Of a stretch of DNA of 13,644 nt, positions 1-6,350 are shown one piece after another. A program made the translations under genes and the position numbers. A model generated the notes under the pieces. It was given only the letters and a program-made list of their open reading frames with translations, was not told the origin of the DNA and made no database searches. How positions within the stretch are numbered: position 1 is the first letter of the stretch; each line of letters opens with the position of its first letter. The DNA comes from CAZVLE01 sp964627855 (GTDB lineage: Bacteria > Bacillota > Dethiobacteria > DTU022). Location of the stretch: positions 1 through 13,644 of the forward strand of contig CAZVLE010000151.1 in the NCBI GenBank assembly GCA_964627855.1, read 5' to 3'.

Positions 1-19
1 CTTCTTTTTGTTTTTTCAT
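1..19 (-). CDS. 5' end of an unidentified leftward gene (partial)
   Basis: Only the first six codons are in the window, reading Met-Lys-Lys-Gln-Lys-Glu. The ATG shares its A with the last base of the upstream zinc-ribbon gene's stop codon (TAATG), and a GAGGGG ribosome-binding-like stretch lies 5 nt ahead, inside the end of that gene. The overlap and shared strand indicate translational coupling in one transcript. Too little sequence remains to suggest a function. The lysine-rich start could be a cytoplasmic protein or the n-region of a membrane protein. Confidence 0.5.
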
Positions 20-189
20 TATTTCCCCTCGGGCATTATTTCTGCATCGTCAATAAACATAACGGGAATGCCTTCTTTTACCGGGTAGAGGCGCCTGCAT
101 TCCAGGCAGAAAAACCCTTCATTTTCCCGCTGTTCCAACGAAACTTTACAGAGGGGGCAGACCAAAATTGACAGAAGTTCGTTGTCCAT
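19..189 (-). CDS. Trm112 family zinc-ribbon protein
   Basis: A 56-aa protein of the Trm112/YcaR type. Two CxxC knuckles are visible, Cys11-Pro-Leu-Cys14 and Cys28-Leu-Glu-Cys31, followed by the family's Tyr-Pro-Val...Gly-Ile-Pro-Val-Met segment (residues 35-44). Eukaryotic and archaeal Trm112 proteins activate methyltransferases; the job of the short bacterial versions is poorly defined, so no partner can be named. The ATG at 189 is chosen because AAAGGAGAA sits just upstream; a start at 270 would add 27 residues outside the family domain and has no ribosome binding site. The length is normal. The gene is divergent from the ABC transporter and its stop overlaps the next leftward start, so it probably opens a small operon. 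The family call is confident; the function is unknown. Confidence 0.85.
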   Translation of the reverse strand: MDNELLSILVCPLCKVSLEQRENEGFFCLECRRLYPVKEGIPVMFIDDAEIMPEGK

Positions 190-241
190 ATACCAGTTCT
201 CCTTTGTTATGCATGTAGGTTTACCCTTGTAATCATGCTGC

Positions 242-270
242 AGAATAAAGATAATACAGGTCATTATCAA
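242..270 (-). promoter_or_regulatory. Putative sigma-A promoter of the zinc-ribbon gene
   Basis: On the minus strand TTGATA (270-265) and TATTCT (247-242) are separated by 17 nt. The -35 matches 5/6 and the -10 matches 4/6 of the consensus. Transcription would start near 235, about 45 nt before the ATG at 189. It is plausible, but the -10 is weak. Confidence 0.4.
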
Positions 271-380
271 AGCTACTTAAATTTCAGCATCATAACTTCT
301 ACAATGATCACTTAAAACCTCTTTCGTTTTAAAAAGAATAAGATAGAATGTTAGCCTGATATGGTCAGCAGTGATGAAAG

Positions 381-408
381 TTGTCATTATTTTGCATTGT
401 GCTATGAT
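381..408 (+). promoter_or_regulatory. Putative sigma-A promoter of the ABC transporter gene
   Basis: TTGTCA (381-386) and TATGAT (403-408) are 16 nt apart. A TG at 400-401 makes the -10 of extended type (TGCTATGAT). Each hexamer has one mismatch to consensus. The start codon follows 36 nt downstream and AGAGG (432-436) serves as ribosome binding site. The position between divergent genes supports the call. Confidence 0.55.
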
Positions 409-444
409 GGTTTGTAAGATTTGTTGACAAGAGAGGTATAGCAA

Positions 445-2259
445 ATGATAAGCTTGGTTAAAAAACTTTTTAAGATATTGACTATCAGGGAAAAATTTCA
501 ACTGGCAGCCTTGCTTCTGGCGATCATCATGACTGCTTTTATGCAAACACTCGGTATTGCCTCTGTGCTACCGTTCATTACTCTGATTATGGAACCGAAC
601 TTGATTTTTGAAAATTATTGGCTCTTCTGGGCATATCAAACTTTTAATTTCAATAGTGTTAACAGTTTTATTATATTTGTTGGTATTGCCATGTTCGTGA
701 TCATCGTAGTGTCTAACCTGGTTTCTGCCTTTACTACCTGGCTCAACCTGCGTTTTGTCTGGATGAACAACCACCGATTATCGCGGCGCTTACTTGAAAA
801 GTACCTGTCCATGCCCTATGCCTTTTTCCTCAATAAGAACAGCTCGGAGCTCAGTAAAAATGTCCTTTCAGATGTTGCTCAGCTTACAAGTAGTTTTCTG
901 ATGCCGCTGATGAATATCATTAGCAGAGGTTTGGTAACTCTTTTCATATTGACTTTACTGCTATGGTTAAATCCGCTGGTTTCGCTGCTAACAATCTTAT
1001 TTATTGGTGGCGCTTATGCTGCTATTTATTGGCGGGTTAACAGGAATTTAAAACATCGGGGTGAAAAAAGTCTGGAAGCCAACCTGTACCGTTTTAAAGT
1101 AGTGCTCGAAGCATTTGGTGGCATAAAGGATATCAAAGTGCTCAACCGTGAGCGCCATTTTTTGGATAGGTACTCAAATTATTCCCTGGAGTATGCCAGA
1201 CAGAACTCCTGGAATGCGGTGATCGGTCAATTGCCACGATTTGTGCTAGAAGCGATTGCTTTCGGAGGAGTGATCGTTTTTGTTTTGGTCTTGCTAATCC
1301 AGCATGGTGATGCGAGTCAGGTTATACCCCTGGCGAGTGTTTTTGCCTTTGCCGGGTATCGGTTGATGTTTGCTCTTCAGGAAATTTTCTCTTGTTTTAC
1401 CCAGATGCAGTTTAGTAGAGCAATATTTGACCGGATCTATAGTGATTTTACTTCACCGGCAGAGAGAGTTTCACAGCCGGCCAGCCAAAGTAATCTTACC
1501 CCTGAAGAACTGCCCTTTTCCAGCGAGCTAAGCTTGAAAAATATTACTTTTAGCTATGTAAATTCAGATCAGCCTGTTTTACATGATATTAACCTGAACA
1601 TCAAGAAAAACAGCTCTGTTGCCCTGGTCGGTTCTACCGGGGCAGGTAAAACTTCCCTGATCGACATAATTATCGGGCTGCTCTTTCCGCAGCAGGGCAG
1701 CCTGCTGGTCGATGGTATAGCGGTTTCCGGAGATAACCTGCATCATTGGCAAAGAAAAATTGGTTATGTATCGCAGCACATCTATTTGTGCGATGATACT
1801 GTTACCCGAAACATAGCCTTTGGGATCCCCGATAATCTGGTTGATCGTGACAGGCTTGAAAGGGCAGCAGCCCTCGCTAACATTGAGAATTTCATTTTAA
1901 ACGAGCTGCCCTATGGCTATGATACGATTGTCGGCGAACACGGCGTTCGCCTATCGGGCGGCCAGCGCCAGCGAATCGGGATTGCCCGTGCCTTTTATAA
2001 CGACCCTGAAGTGCTTGTATTTGATGAAGCAACAAGCGCCCTTGATGGCGTTACGGAAGATGCCGTGTTAACGGCGATGCTTAGCACTGTGAGTTCGAAG
2101 ACCCTGATTATTATTGCCCATCGGTTGACAACGGTCAAAAACTGCGATCAGGTCTATATCATGGAAAGGGGCAAAATCATTGCCTCCGGCACCTATGATA
2201 GTCTGCTGGCTGGAAATAAACTGTTCAGGGCCATGGCTAAGGTGGACAAGGCGAAATAG
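445..2259 (+). CDS. ABC exporter/flippase, fused permease-ATPase (PglK/MsbA-like)
   Basis: A 604-aa type-I ABC half-transporter with an N-terminal membrane domain (hydrophobic stretches near residues 18-49, 70-102, 155-197 and 268-310) and a C-terminal nucleotide-binding domain. The ATPase has every expected motif: Walker A Gly-Ser-Thr-Gly-Ala-Gly-Lys402-Thr (396-403), Q-loop Gln444, signature LSGGQ (503-507), Walker B ending Asp527-Glu528, and switch His559. It would work as a homodimer in the cytoplasmic membrane. The N-terminal sequence style (an early glycine-containing helix and a long helical domain) resembles PglK, which flips lipid-linked oligosaccharides. The three glycosyltransferases converging from the right support a glycan substrate. 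A lipid or drug exporter cannot be excluded from sequence alone. The start is an ATG with AGAGG 8 nt upstream. The gene ends 7 bp from the opposing glycosyltransferase stop, with no terminator between them. Confidence 0.85.
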   Translation: MISLVKKLFKILTIREKFQLAALLLAIIMTAFMQTLGIASVLPFITLIMEPNLIFENYWLFWAYQTFNFNSVNSFIIFVGIAMFVIIVVSNLVSAFTTWLNLRFVWMNNHRLSRRLLEKYLSMPYAFFLNKNSSELSKNVLSDVAQLTSSFLMPLMNIISRGLVTLFILTLLLWLNPLVSLLTILFIGGAYAAIYWRVNRNLKHRGEKSLEANLYRFKVVLEAFGGIKDIKVLNRERHFLDRYSNYSLEYARQNSWNAVIGQLPRFVLEAIAFGGVIVFVLVLLIQHGDASQVIPLASVFAFAGYRLMFALQEIFSCFTQMQFSRAIFDRIYSDFTSPAERVSQPASQSNLTPEELPFSSELSLKNITFSYVNSDQPVLHDINLNIKKNSSVALVGSTGAGKTSLIDIIIGLLFPQQGSLLVDGIAVSGDNLHHWQRKIGYVSQHIYLCDDTVTRNIAFGIPDNLVDRDRLERAAALANIENFILNELPYGYDTIVGEHGVRLSGGQRQRIGIARAFYNDPEVLVFDEATSALDGVTEDAVLTAMLSTVSSKTLIIIAHRLTTVKNCDQVYIMERGKIIASGTYDSLLAGNKLFRAMAKVDKAK

Positions 2260-2266
2260 ATGGCGT

Positions 2267-3466
2267 CTAACTTCGGTCGAGGTTGTTAATAATGCGCTGA
2301 AAACTCTTTCTGCTTGCTTCGATACTGTGATAATCAAGGAAATTTTTATAAGCATTTATTCTGGTCTTTCGTTTGGCCTCAAGAGGTAAACTCATGTAGT
2401 GTTCCAGGGAGTTAATTAACCGATCAGCATCATTAGCCAGATAGCCATCTACCAGGTCGGTGATCCTGTAACCATTAAAGGCATGGCTGGTCCCGATTAC
2501 CGGTAATCCGTAGGCCAGAGCTTCGGCAACTTTCACTTTCATACCGGCACCGCTGAATATTGGCGCAATGTAGATTGAAGCATTTTCAAAGTATGGTTTC
2601 ATATCGGGGGGAGTATCAACGAGCTCAATATTTTGAAAGCGGGATACGGCTGCTTTAAGCTCTTCTCCCGGCCTTGACCCGGCAATTACTAATTTGTATT
2701 TTAGCCTGATTTGCCGGTTATCTTTTAATAACCTCTGCCAGACCTTATTTATGAACCAGACGGCGCCCCTGACGTTTGGTTCGAACCAGAGCGAGCCCGT
2801 GATCAACAGGTAAGGCTTTTCCTCAATATTTTCAATGACTTCAAGGGTTGGATTAGAAAAATCAGCGCTTTCTTCGATGGACACCGGAATTACTTCCAGC
2901 CTCTTGTTGCTCAGGCTGGCGGGATATAATTCTTTGAGACTCACCTTATCACTGTCGGTGAGGCAAATAATGCAGTCGGCATAGGCCAGGCAGGCGCTCT
3001 CCTGCTTCGCAATGAAATAACTTTTAACCAGCAAACGAAGGCTGTTTTGAAAGCTTTTTTTACCTCTTATTTGATTTGCATGATAGTCTTTTTCAACATT
3101 GTGAACCCGCACAACGATTTTCTTTGAGTTTTTCTTAGCCTGCCGGGCAATAAAAGCATGCCTGGAAAACTCAAGGTATACAAGATCATAAATGGCCCAA
3201 TTGATATTAACCAGTTCATTTAAGTAACTTTGATAGTAACCAGTTATACCCCCCCTGAACAGAGCCCAGATTTTACTGATATAGCCGGGGGCATACTTTA
3301 GTGCAAAGATCTTGTTAATTTTTGACCTTGATACTTGATCTAAAATTTCAGGCCCCATGTAATCGATTTCATGTTGTTCGGACAGGGAAAGGATGGATTG
3401 CCTGACCACCAGTCCTCCTCCCGACGTAAGCCCCGGTGGCTCAAGGGTAATGAACAGAATCTTTAT
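2267..3466 (-). CDS. Glycosyltransferase, GT4/GT1 fold, probable ATA start
   Basis: A retaining GT-B-fold glycosyltransferase of 399 aa if read from ATA at 3466. The C-terminal donor domain is clear: a Gly-Ser-Leu-Trp-Phe strand-loop start, Val-Ile-Ala-Gly-Ser-Arg-Pro-Gly, and a Gly-Ala-Gly-Met-Lys...Glu-Ala...Gly-Leu-Pro-Val-Ile-Gly-Thr block (about residues 300-322) that corresponds to the nucleotide-sugar site. The conventional start is GTG at 3409 (380 aa), but the same frame stays open upstream and encodes Lys-Ile-Leu-Phe-Ile-Thr-Leu-Glu-Pro-Pro then Ser-Gly-Gly-Gly. That is the first beta strand and glycine loop expected in this fold. An AAGGAGGT lies 9 nt before the ATA, and an in-frame TAA lies just upstream. 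The GGAGGAGG ahead of GTG is itself the Gly-Gly-Gly coding sequence. This is the last gene of the three-gene glycosyltransferase run, 46 nt after the preceding stop. Acceptor and donor sugars are unknown. Confidence 0.8.
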   Translation of the reverse strand: MKILFITLEPPGLTSGGGLVVRQSILSLSEQHEIDYMGPEILDQVSRSKINKIFALKYAPGYISKIWALFRGGITGYYQSYLNELVNINWAIYDLVYLEFSRHAFIARQAKKNSKKIVVRVHNVEKDYHANQIRGKKSFQNSLRLLVKSYFIAKQESACLAYADCIICLTDSDKVSLKELYPASLSNKRLEVIPVSIEESADFSNPTLEVIENIEEKPYLLITGSLWFEPNVRGAVWFINKVWQRLLKDNRQIRLKYKLVIAGSRPGEELKAAVSRFQNIELVDTPPDMKPYFENASIYIAPIFSGAGMKVKVAEALAYGLPVIGTSHAFNGYRITDLVDGYLANDADRLINSLEHYMSLPLEAKRKTRINAYKNFLDYHSIEASRKSFQRIINNLDRS

Positions 3467-3475
3467 AGCAGAAGT

Positions 3476-3483
3476 ACCTCCTT
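3476..3483 (-). promoter_or_regulatory. Perfect Shine-Dalgarno that places the glycosyltransferase start
   Basis: The minus strand reads AAGGAGGT, a full 8-nt complement to the 16S anti-Shine-Dalgarno. The codon at ideal spacing (9 nt) is ATA at 3466-3464, in frame with the glycosyltransferase and followed by family-typical N-terminal residues. No ATG, GTG or TTG lies at usable distance from it. It therefore argues for the upstream start over GTG 3409. Confidence 0.65.
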
Positions 3484-3512
3484 AGGTGTGCCGGCTTATC
3501 AACACCCTGTGA

Positions 3513-4670
3513 TCAGCTTTGTGGTGTTCTATAGGTGGATTCGACCAGCTTTTTCGCGATCTTTGGCCACGAATAATTATCGTTGATATGCTTATTCAGC
3601 TTAAGGCCCATTTGGGCAAGGGCATCTTTGTCAGTATCCTCAAGTATGGTTTTGAGTTTTGTGGCGAACTGGTTTTCACAGTTATTAACCAGGAAGCTGT
3701 TTTCTCCATCAAGCAGGTATTCAGGAATTGCCCCGGTTTTTGTGGCAAGAACTGGTTTTTTAAAAGCCGCCGCCGTAAATATAACCCCGCTCATACTGGC
3801 GTATCTGTAAGGCAGCAGCACTATCTCTGACTGATCGATCAGGTAATTGAGCAGGTTACAGTCGGTAAAGTGGTTGATGTAGAGGATATTGTCACAGGCG
3901 GCAATTTCAGCTTCCAGTGCCTCCAGTTCTATATATTTTCCATCCTTTTTGCCGGCGATTATTAAGAGATTTTCATGGTCATTTTTAAAGTTTTCCAACC
4001 AGCTCTTTGCTAAGCGATCTACTCCCTTGTTATAGAATATATTGCCGAAAAAAATTGATACTCTTTTAGAACGATTAACTCTATCGAGAATATCAACATC
4101 TATCATACACCTGTCATAGCTAAGATCTTGTCCCCCAAAGGAACCGTGCCTTTGTATGCTGATTTTGTTGCTTAGAGATCCAAACAATGTGACAAACTCT
4201 TCTTTTACGGCTTCGCCGTGGACTAAAACAATATCAACGATGCTGTAAATCTTCTTTAAATCTTGGTAATATTTTTTTCCATTTCTGTGGGGAAGGACGT
4301 TGTGGGCGGTGTATATTATTACAGGGCAATGCTGCTTGATCCTGGCTAAAAAACGAAGATCCGATTTGTAGTGTAAAAGCCACTGGATATGGATGAGATC
4401 ATAGTTATTCTTCCTTAATTCTTTTATCAATGCCAAATAGGCGGCATAATATTCACAAAGGCGTATGAAATTCCTCAGGTAACCCTGCTTCATTTTTTCC
4501 GATCGCTTGAAAAAGATCTTCTTAACAGGGTAATGGAGGTTTTCTTCATGCGGGTGATGATAGTTTGTCCATAGGGTAAGATCAACAAAATCAGCGATGC
4601 TCTTACAAAGGCCGTTTGTATACAGATACATGTTATACGTGCCCCATGGGTCAACCATGATCATTTTCAT
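3513..4670 (-). CDS. Glycosyltransferase, GT4/GT1 fold
   Basis: A 385-aa cytoplasmic GT-B glycosyltransferase. The donor half shows Phe-Phe-Gly-Asn-Ile...Lys-Gly-Val-Asp-Arg-Leu (about 207-220), Leu-Ile-Ile-Ala-Gly-Lys, then a Ser-Gly-Val...Lys-Pro-Val-Leu-Ala-Thr-Lys-Thr-Gly-Ala-Ile-Pro-Glu and Asp-Gly-Glu-Asn-Ser-Phe-Leu-Val block (about 290-330) typical of group 1 transferases. In the usual E-x7-E pair only the second Glu position is obvious; a small residue occupies the first. The N-terminus is Met-Lys-Met-Ile-Met-Val-Asp-Pro-Trp-Gly, and no good Shine-Dalgarno precedes either ATG at 4670 or 4664, so the start is uncertain by a few codons. The gene begins 43 nt after the GT2 stop, consistent with the same transcript. 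The substrate is unknown; the context suggests addition of a sugar to a surface or lipid-linked glycan. Confidence 0.85.
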   Translation of the reverse strand: MKMIMVDPWGTYNMYLYTNGLCKSIADFVDLTLWTNYHHPHEENLHYPVKKIFFKRSEKMKQGYLRNFIRLCEYYAAYLALIKELRKNNYDLIHIQWLLHYKSDLRFLARIKQHCPVIIYTAHNVLPHRNGKKYYQDLKKIYSIVDIVLVHGEAVKEEFVTLFGSLSNKISIQRHGSFGGQDLSYDRCMIDVDILDRVNRSKRVSIFFGNIFYNKGVDRLAKSWLENFKNDHENLLIIAGKKDGKYIELEALEAEIAACDNILYINHFTDCNLLNYLIDQSEIVLLPYRYASMSGVIFTAAAFKKPVLATKTGAIPEYLLDGENSFLVNNCENQFATKLKTILEDTDKDALAQMGLKLNKHINDNYSWPKIAKKLVESTYRTPQS

Positions 4671-4713
4671 GATTAATCACAACTTTTATCAGCTTATTGA
4701 TATTTTTACGCTG

Positions 4714-5724
4714 TTATAAATCCTTCTTCAGCGCTTTTTTAGGGTTGTAAACCAAGCCTACAACTGAGCCTAATCCATAGGTTACCTGGTAGAGTGGATA
4801 GAGGACAATCATTAAGAGAGCTTCTTTGAATCCATCTGCCAGTTTAACCGAGAAGAAAATGTTAAGAATCATATACAGGCCCAGCTCAGTAATAAGAACC
4901 CACTTAAAGAAAGGAATAAAGCAGGCCAGTATTGGGAATAAGATGAGGGAAGAAACAAAAATAAAGGGCGCCAGGTGTCTTAATGACATAGTTCCCGAAC
5001 AGAGCTTGGCGGTGATGATGTTCCATTTTCCTTTCTGAAAACTTTGCTCGAGGATGCCGGGAATGGTATTTCTACAGTGATAGATTAGTTTAATATCAGA
5101 GTCTAAATAAATTTTCCCACCCTTTTTTCTGATCCGGCAATTTAATTCATAGTCCTGCCTCCTGGTTAACCGCTCATCGTAGAAACCATATTTAGTAAAA
5201 ACATCCCTCTTAAATGCGCCAAAAGGAACTGTGTCGACGTAGCCGGATGAGGCATTAATGCGAAATCCGGCATTTCCCACCCCGAATATTGAAGAAAGGA
5301 TCTTGGCAAATGCTTTTCCGACAGTACCGTGTCCCTGGGTGACCAGGAGGCCGCCGACATTATCGGCGCCTGTTCTTTTAAGCGCGACAACGCACTCCGA
5401 CACATAATTATCGGGGTATTCTGCATGGCCGTCCAGGCGAATAATATATTGTCCGACAGATTTCCTGATACCGATATTCATTGCATATGGAGCAGTTTTA
5501 TTGGGATTTTGCAGGTATTTGATGGTGGATGGGTATGCTTTGCTGTACTTTTCTATTATCTCTTTAGTGTTATCATCTGAGAGACCATCGACAAAAAATG
5601 CTTCTATCTTAGCCAGGGAGTAATCTTGTTGCAGGATAGTTTGAATGCACTTTTCGATGTACTTTGCTTCATTTCTTACAGGAATGATTAATGTAACTGT
5701 TTCCTGATGGTTAATTTCATCCAT
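4714..5724 (-). CDS. Family 2 glycosyltransferase, ExoA-like, membrane anchored
   Basis: A 336-aa inverting GT-A glycosyltransferase with a C-terminal membrane part. The N-terminal catalytic domain opens with Ile-Ile-Pro-Val-Arg-Asn-Glu (13-19), then Val-Asp46-Gly-Leu-Ser-Asp-Asp-Asn-Thr, the DxD-equivalent Leu-Asp98-Gly-His, and the acceptor/base region Arg-Arg-Gln-Asp191-Tyr-Glu-Leu-Asn. Residues about 248-325 contain hydrophobic helices that would hold the enzyme in the cytoplasmic membrane. The domain order and length match the succinoglycan ExoA-type transferases, which add a sugar to a lipid-linked intermediate; the actual donor is unknown here. It is the first gene of the leftward run, with two GT4-type genes behind it. 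A sigma-A promoter lies upstream. The start ATG has only a loose G-rich ribosome binding site (GGCGGGG) about 10 nt ahead. Confidence 0.87.
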   Translation of the reverse strand: MDEINHQETVTLIIPVRNEAKYIEKCIQTILQQDYSLAKIEAFFVDGLSDDNTKEIIEKYSKAYPSTIKYLQNPNKTAPYAMNIGIRKSVGQYIIRLDGHAEYPDNYVSECVVALKRTGADNVGGLLVTQGHGTVGKAFAKILSSIFGVGNAGFRINASSGYVDTVPFGAFKRDVFTKYGFYDERLTRRQDYELNCRIRKKGGKIYLDSDIKLIYHCRNTIPGILEQSFQKGKWNIITAKLCSGTMSLRHLAPFIFVSSLILFPILACFIPFFKWVLITELGLYMILNIFFSVKLADGFKEALLMIVLYPLYQVTYGLGSVVGLVYNPKKALKKDL

Positions 5725-5786
5725 GATTACAACAACCCCGCCCTGATAACAGAAATATCTCTTGTGTTATACAGTATCTTTGTCGT

Positions 5787-5815
5787 ATTATACTTCAGAA
5801 TGCGAAATATGTGAA
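5787..5815 (-). promoter_or_regulatory. Sigma-A promoter of the glycosyltransferase operon
   Basis: The minus strand carries TTCACA (5815-5810) and a perfect TATAAT (5792-5787), 17 nt apart. Start of transcription would be near 5780, giving a leader of about 55 nt to the GT2 ATG at 5724. It overlaps the first codons of the rightward symporter fragment, which fits that fragment being non-functional. Confidence 0.65.
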
Positions 5816-6278
5816 TCAAAAGACTGTTAAATCTTATCTTGGCGGGTTAAAGGCAGTAATTAAGACTGATACCATCCAGGGCAGCCTGCAGAACCCGGGC
5901 ATTATTATCCTGTTTATTGTTTTATTTATCATGGTTGGAGGATACAGAGGGGCTTCTGAATTAGCCCTGGCAGCAGGTAGCCCTGAGCCGACAAATGTCT
6001 TTAAGATGCCGGTGAGGGATCTGCTTGTTTTCTTGCTTACCCTTGGTGGCTACCAGCTAATACGCCAGGATACTTGGCAGAGAATATGGGCGGCCCGCGA
6101 TATTAAGGTCGTAATTAAGGCCATCCCGGCAATAAGCTACAAGTATTTAACTCCTTTCCCAATACCATCAATATTAATAAAATCCATTCTGAATATATCT
6201 TTAGGCCCTATCAAATGGATCCGTCTGAGGTATGGTTTTCCCACAGCCTGTAAATATCTTACTTCAATCAGGGTTTAA
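5811..6278 (+). pseudogene. Sodium:solute symporter (SSS family) internal fragment with foreign tail
   Basis: The open frame encodes 155 aa from a GTG with no ribosome binding site. Residues about 10-97 match the middle of SSS transporters: Gly-Gly-Leu-Lys-Ala-Val-Ile-Lys-Thr-Asp-Thr-Ile-Gln-Gly, a transmembrane stretch, then Leu-Gly-Gly-Tyr-Gln-Leu...Gln-Asp-Thr-Trp-Gln-Arg-Ile-Trp-Ala-Ala-Arg-Asp. Intact members are about 450-550 aa with 11-13 helices, so both the N-terminal half and the last several helices are absent. After residue 97 (near nt 6101) the sequence no longer looks like SSS; the last 58 residues are basic and not recognised, and may come from another gene. The fragment cannot transport. 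It sits between the glycosyltransferase promoter and the LuxR-type regulator, which suggests a deletion or recombination scar. The SSS part is assigned from family memory of the conserved motifs. Confidence 0.65.
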
Positions 6279-6308
6279 AGGGATAAATAAATTGATATAG
6301 AAGTAATA

Positions 6309-6326
6309 TAGAATTGAAACATTCTA
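6309..6326 (+). promoter_or_regulatory. Short dyad upstream of the LAL regulator
   Basis: TAGAAT (6309-6314) and ATTCTA (6321-6326) form a perfect 6-bp inverted repeat around TGAAAC, ending 24 nt before the regulator ATG. It could be an operator or chance in AT-rich DNA. I see no convincing -35/-10 pair for the regulator. Confidence 0.25.
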
Positions 6327-6350
6327 CCCTAATCAGCAGGAGCAGTGCTT

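Noticed and set aside
424..429. TTGACA just upstream of the ABC transporter start
   Set aside because: A -10 at normal spacing would fall after the start codon; the TTGTCA/TATGAT pair upstream fits better.
277..546. 89-residue leftward open frame across the divergent promoter region
   Set aside because: It crosses into the ABC gene on the antisense strand and has no domain or ribosome binding site.
3407..3409. GTG as the start of the third glycosyltransferase
   Set aside because: It cuts off the conserved first strand and glycine loop, and its apparent Shine-Dalgarno is the Gly-Gly-Gly coding sequence. It remains possible as a weak alternative.
3498..3532. ACACC...GGTGT hairpin between the two GT4 genes
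   Set aside because: Short stem with a long loop and no following U-run; it overlaps the upstream gene's last codons, so it is not a credible terminator.
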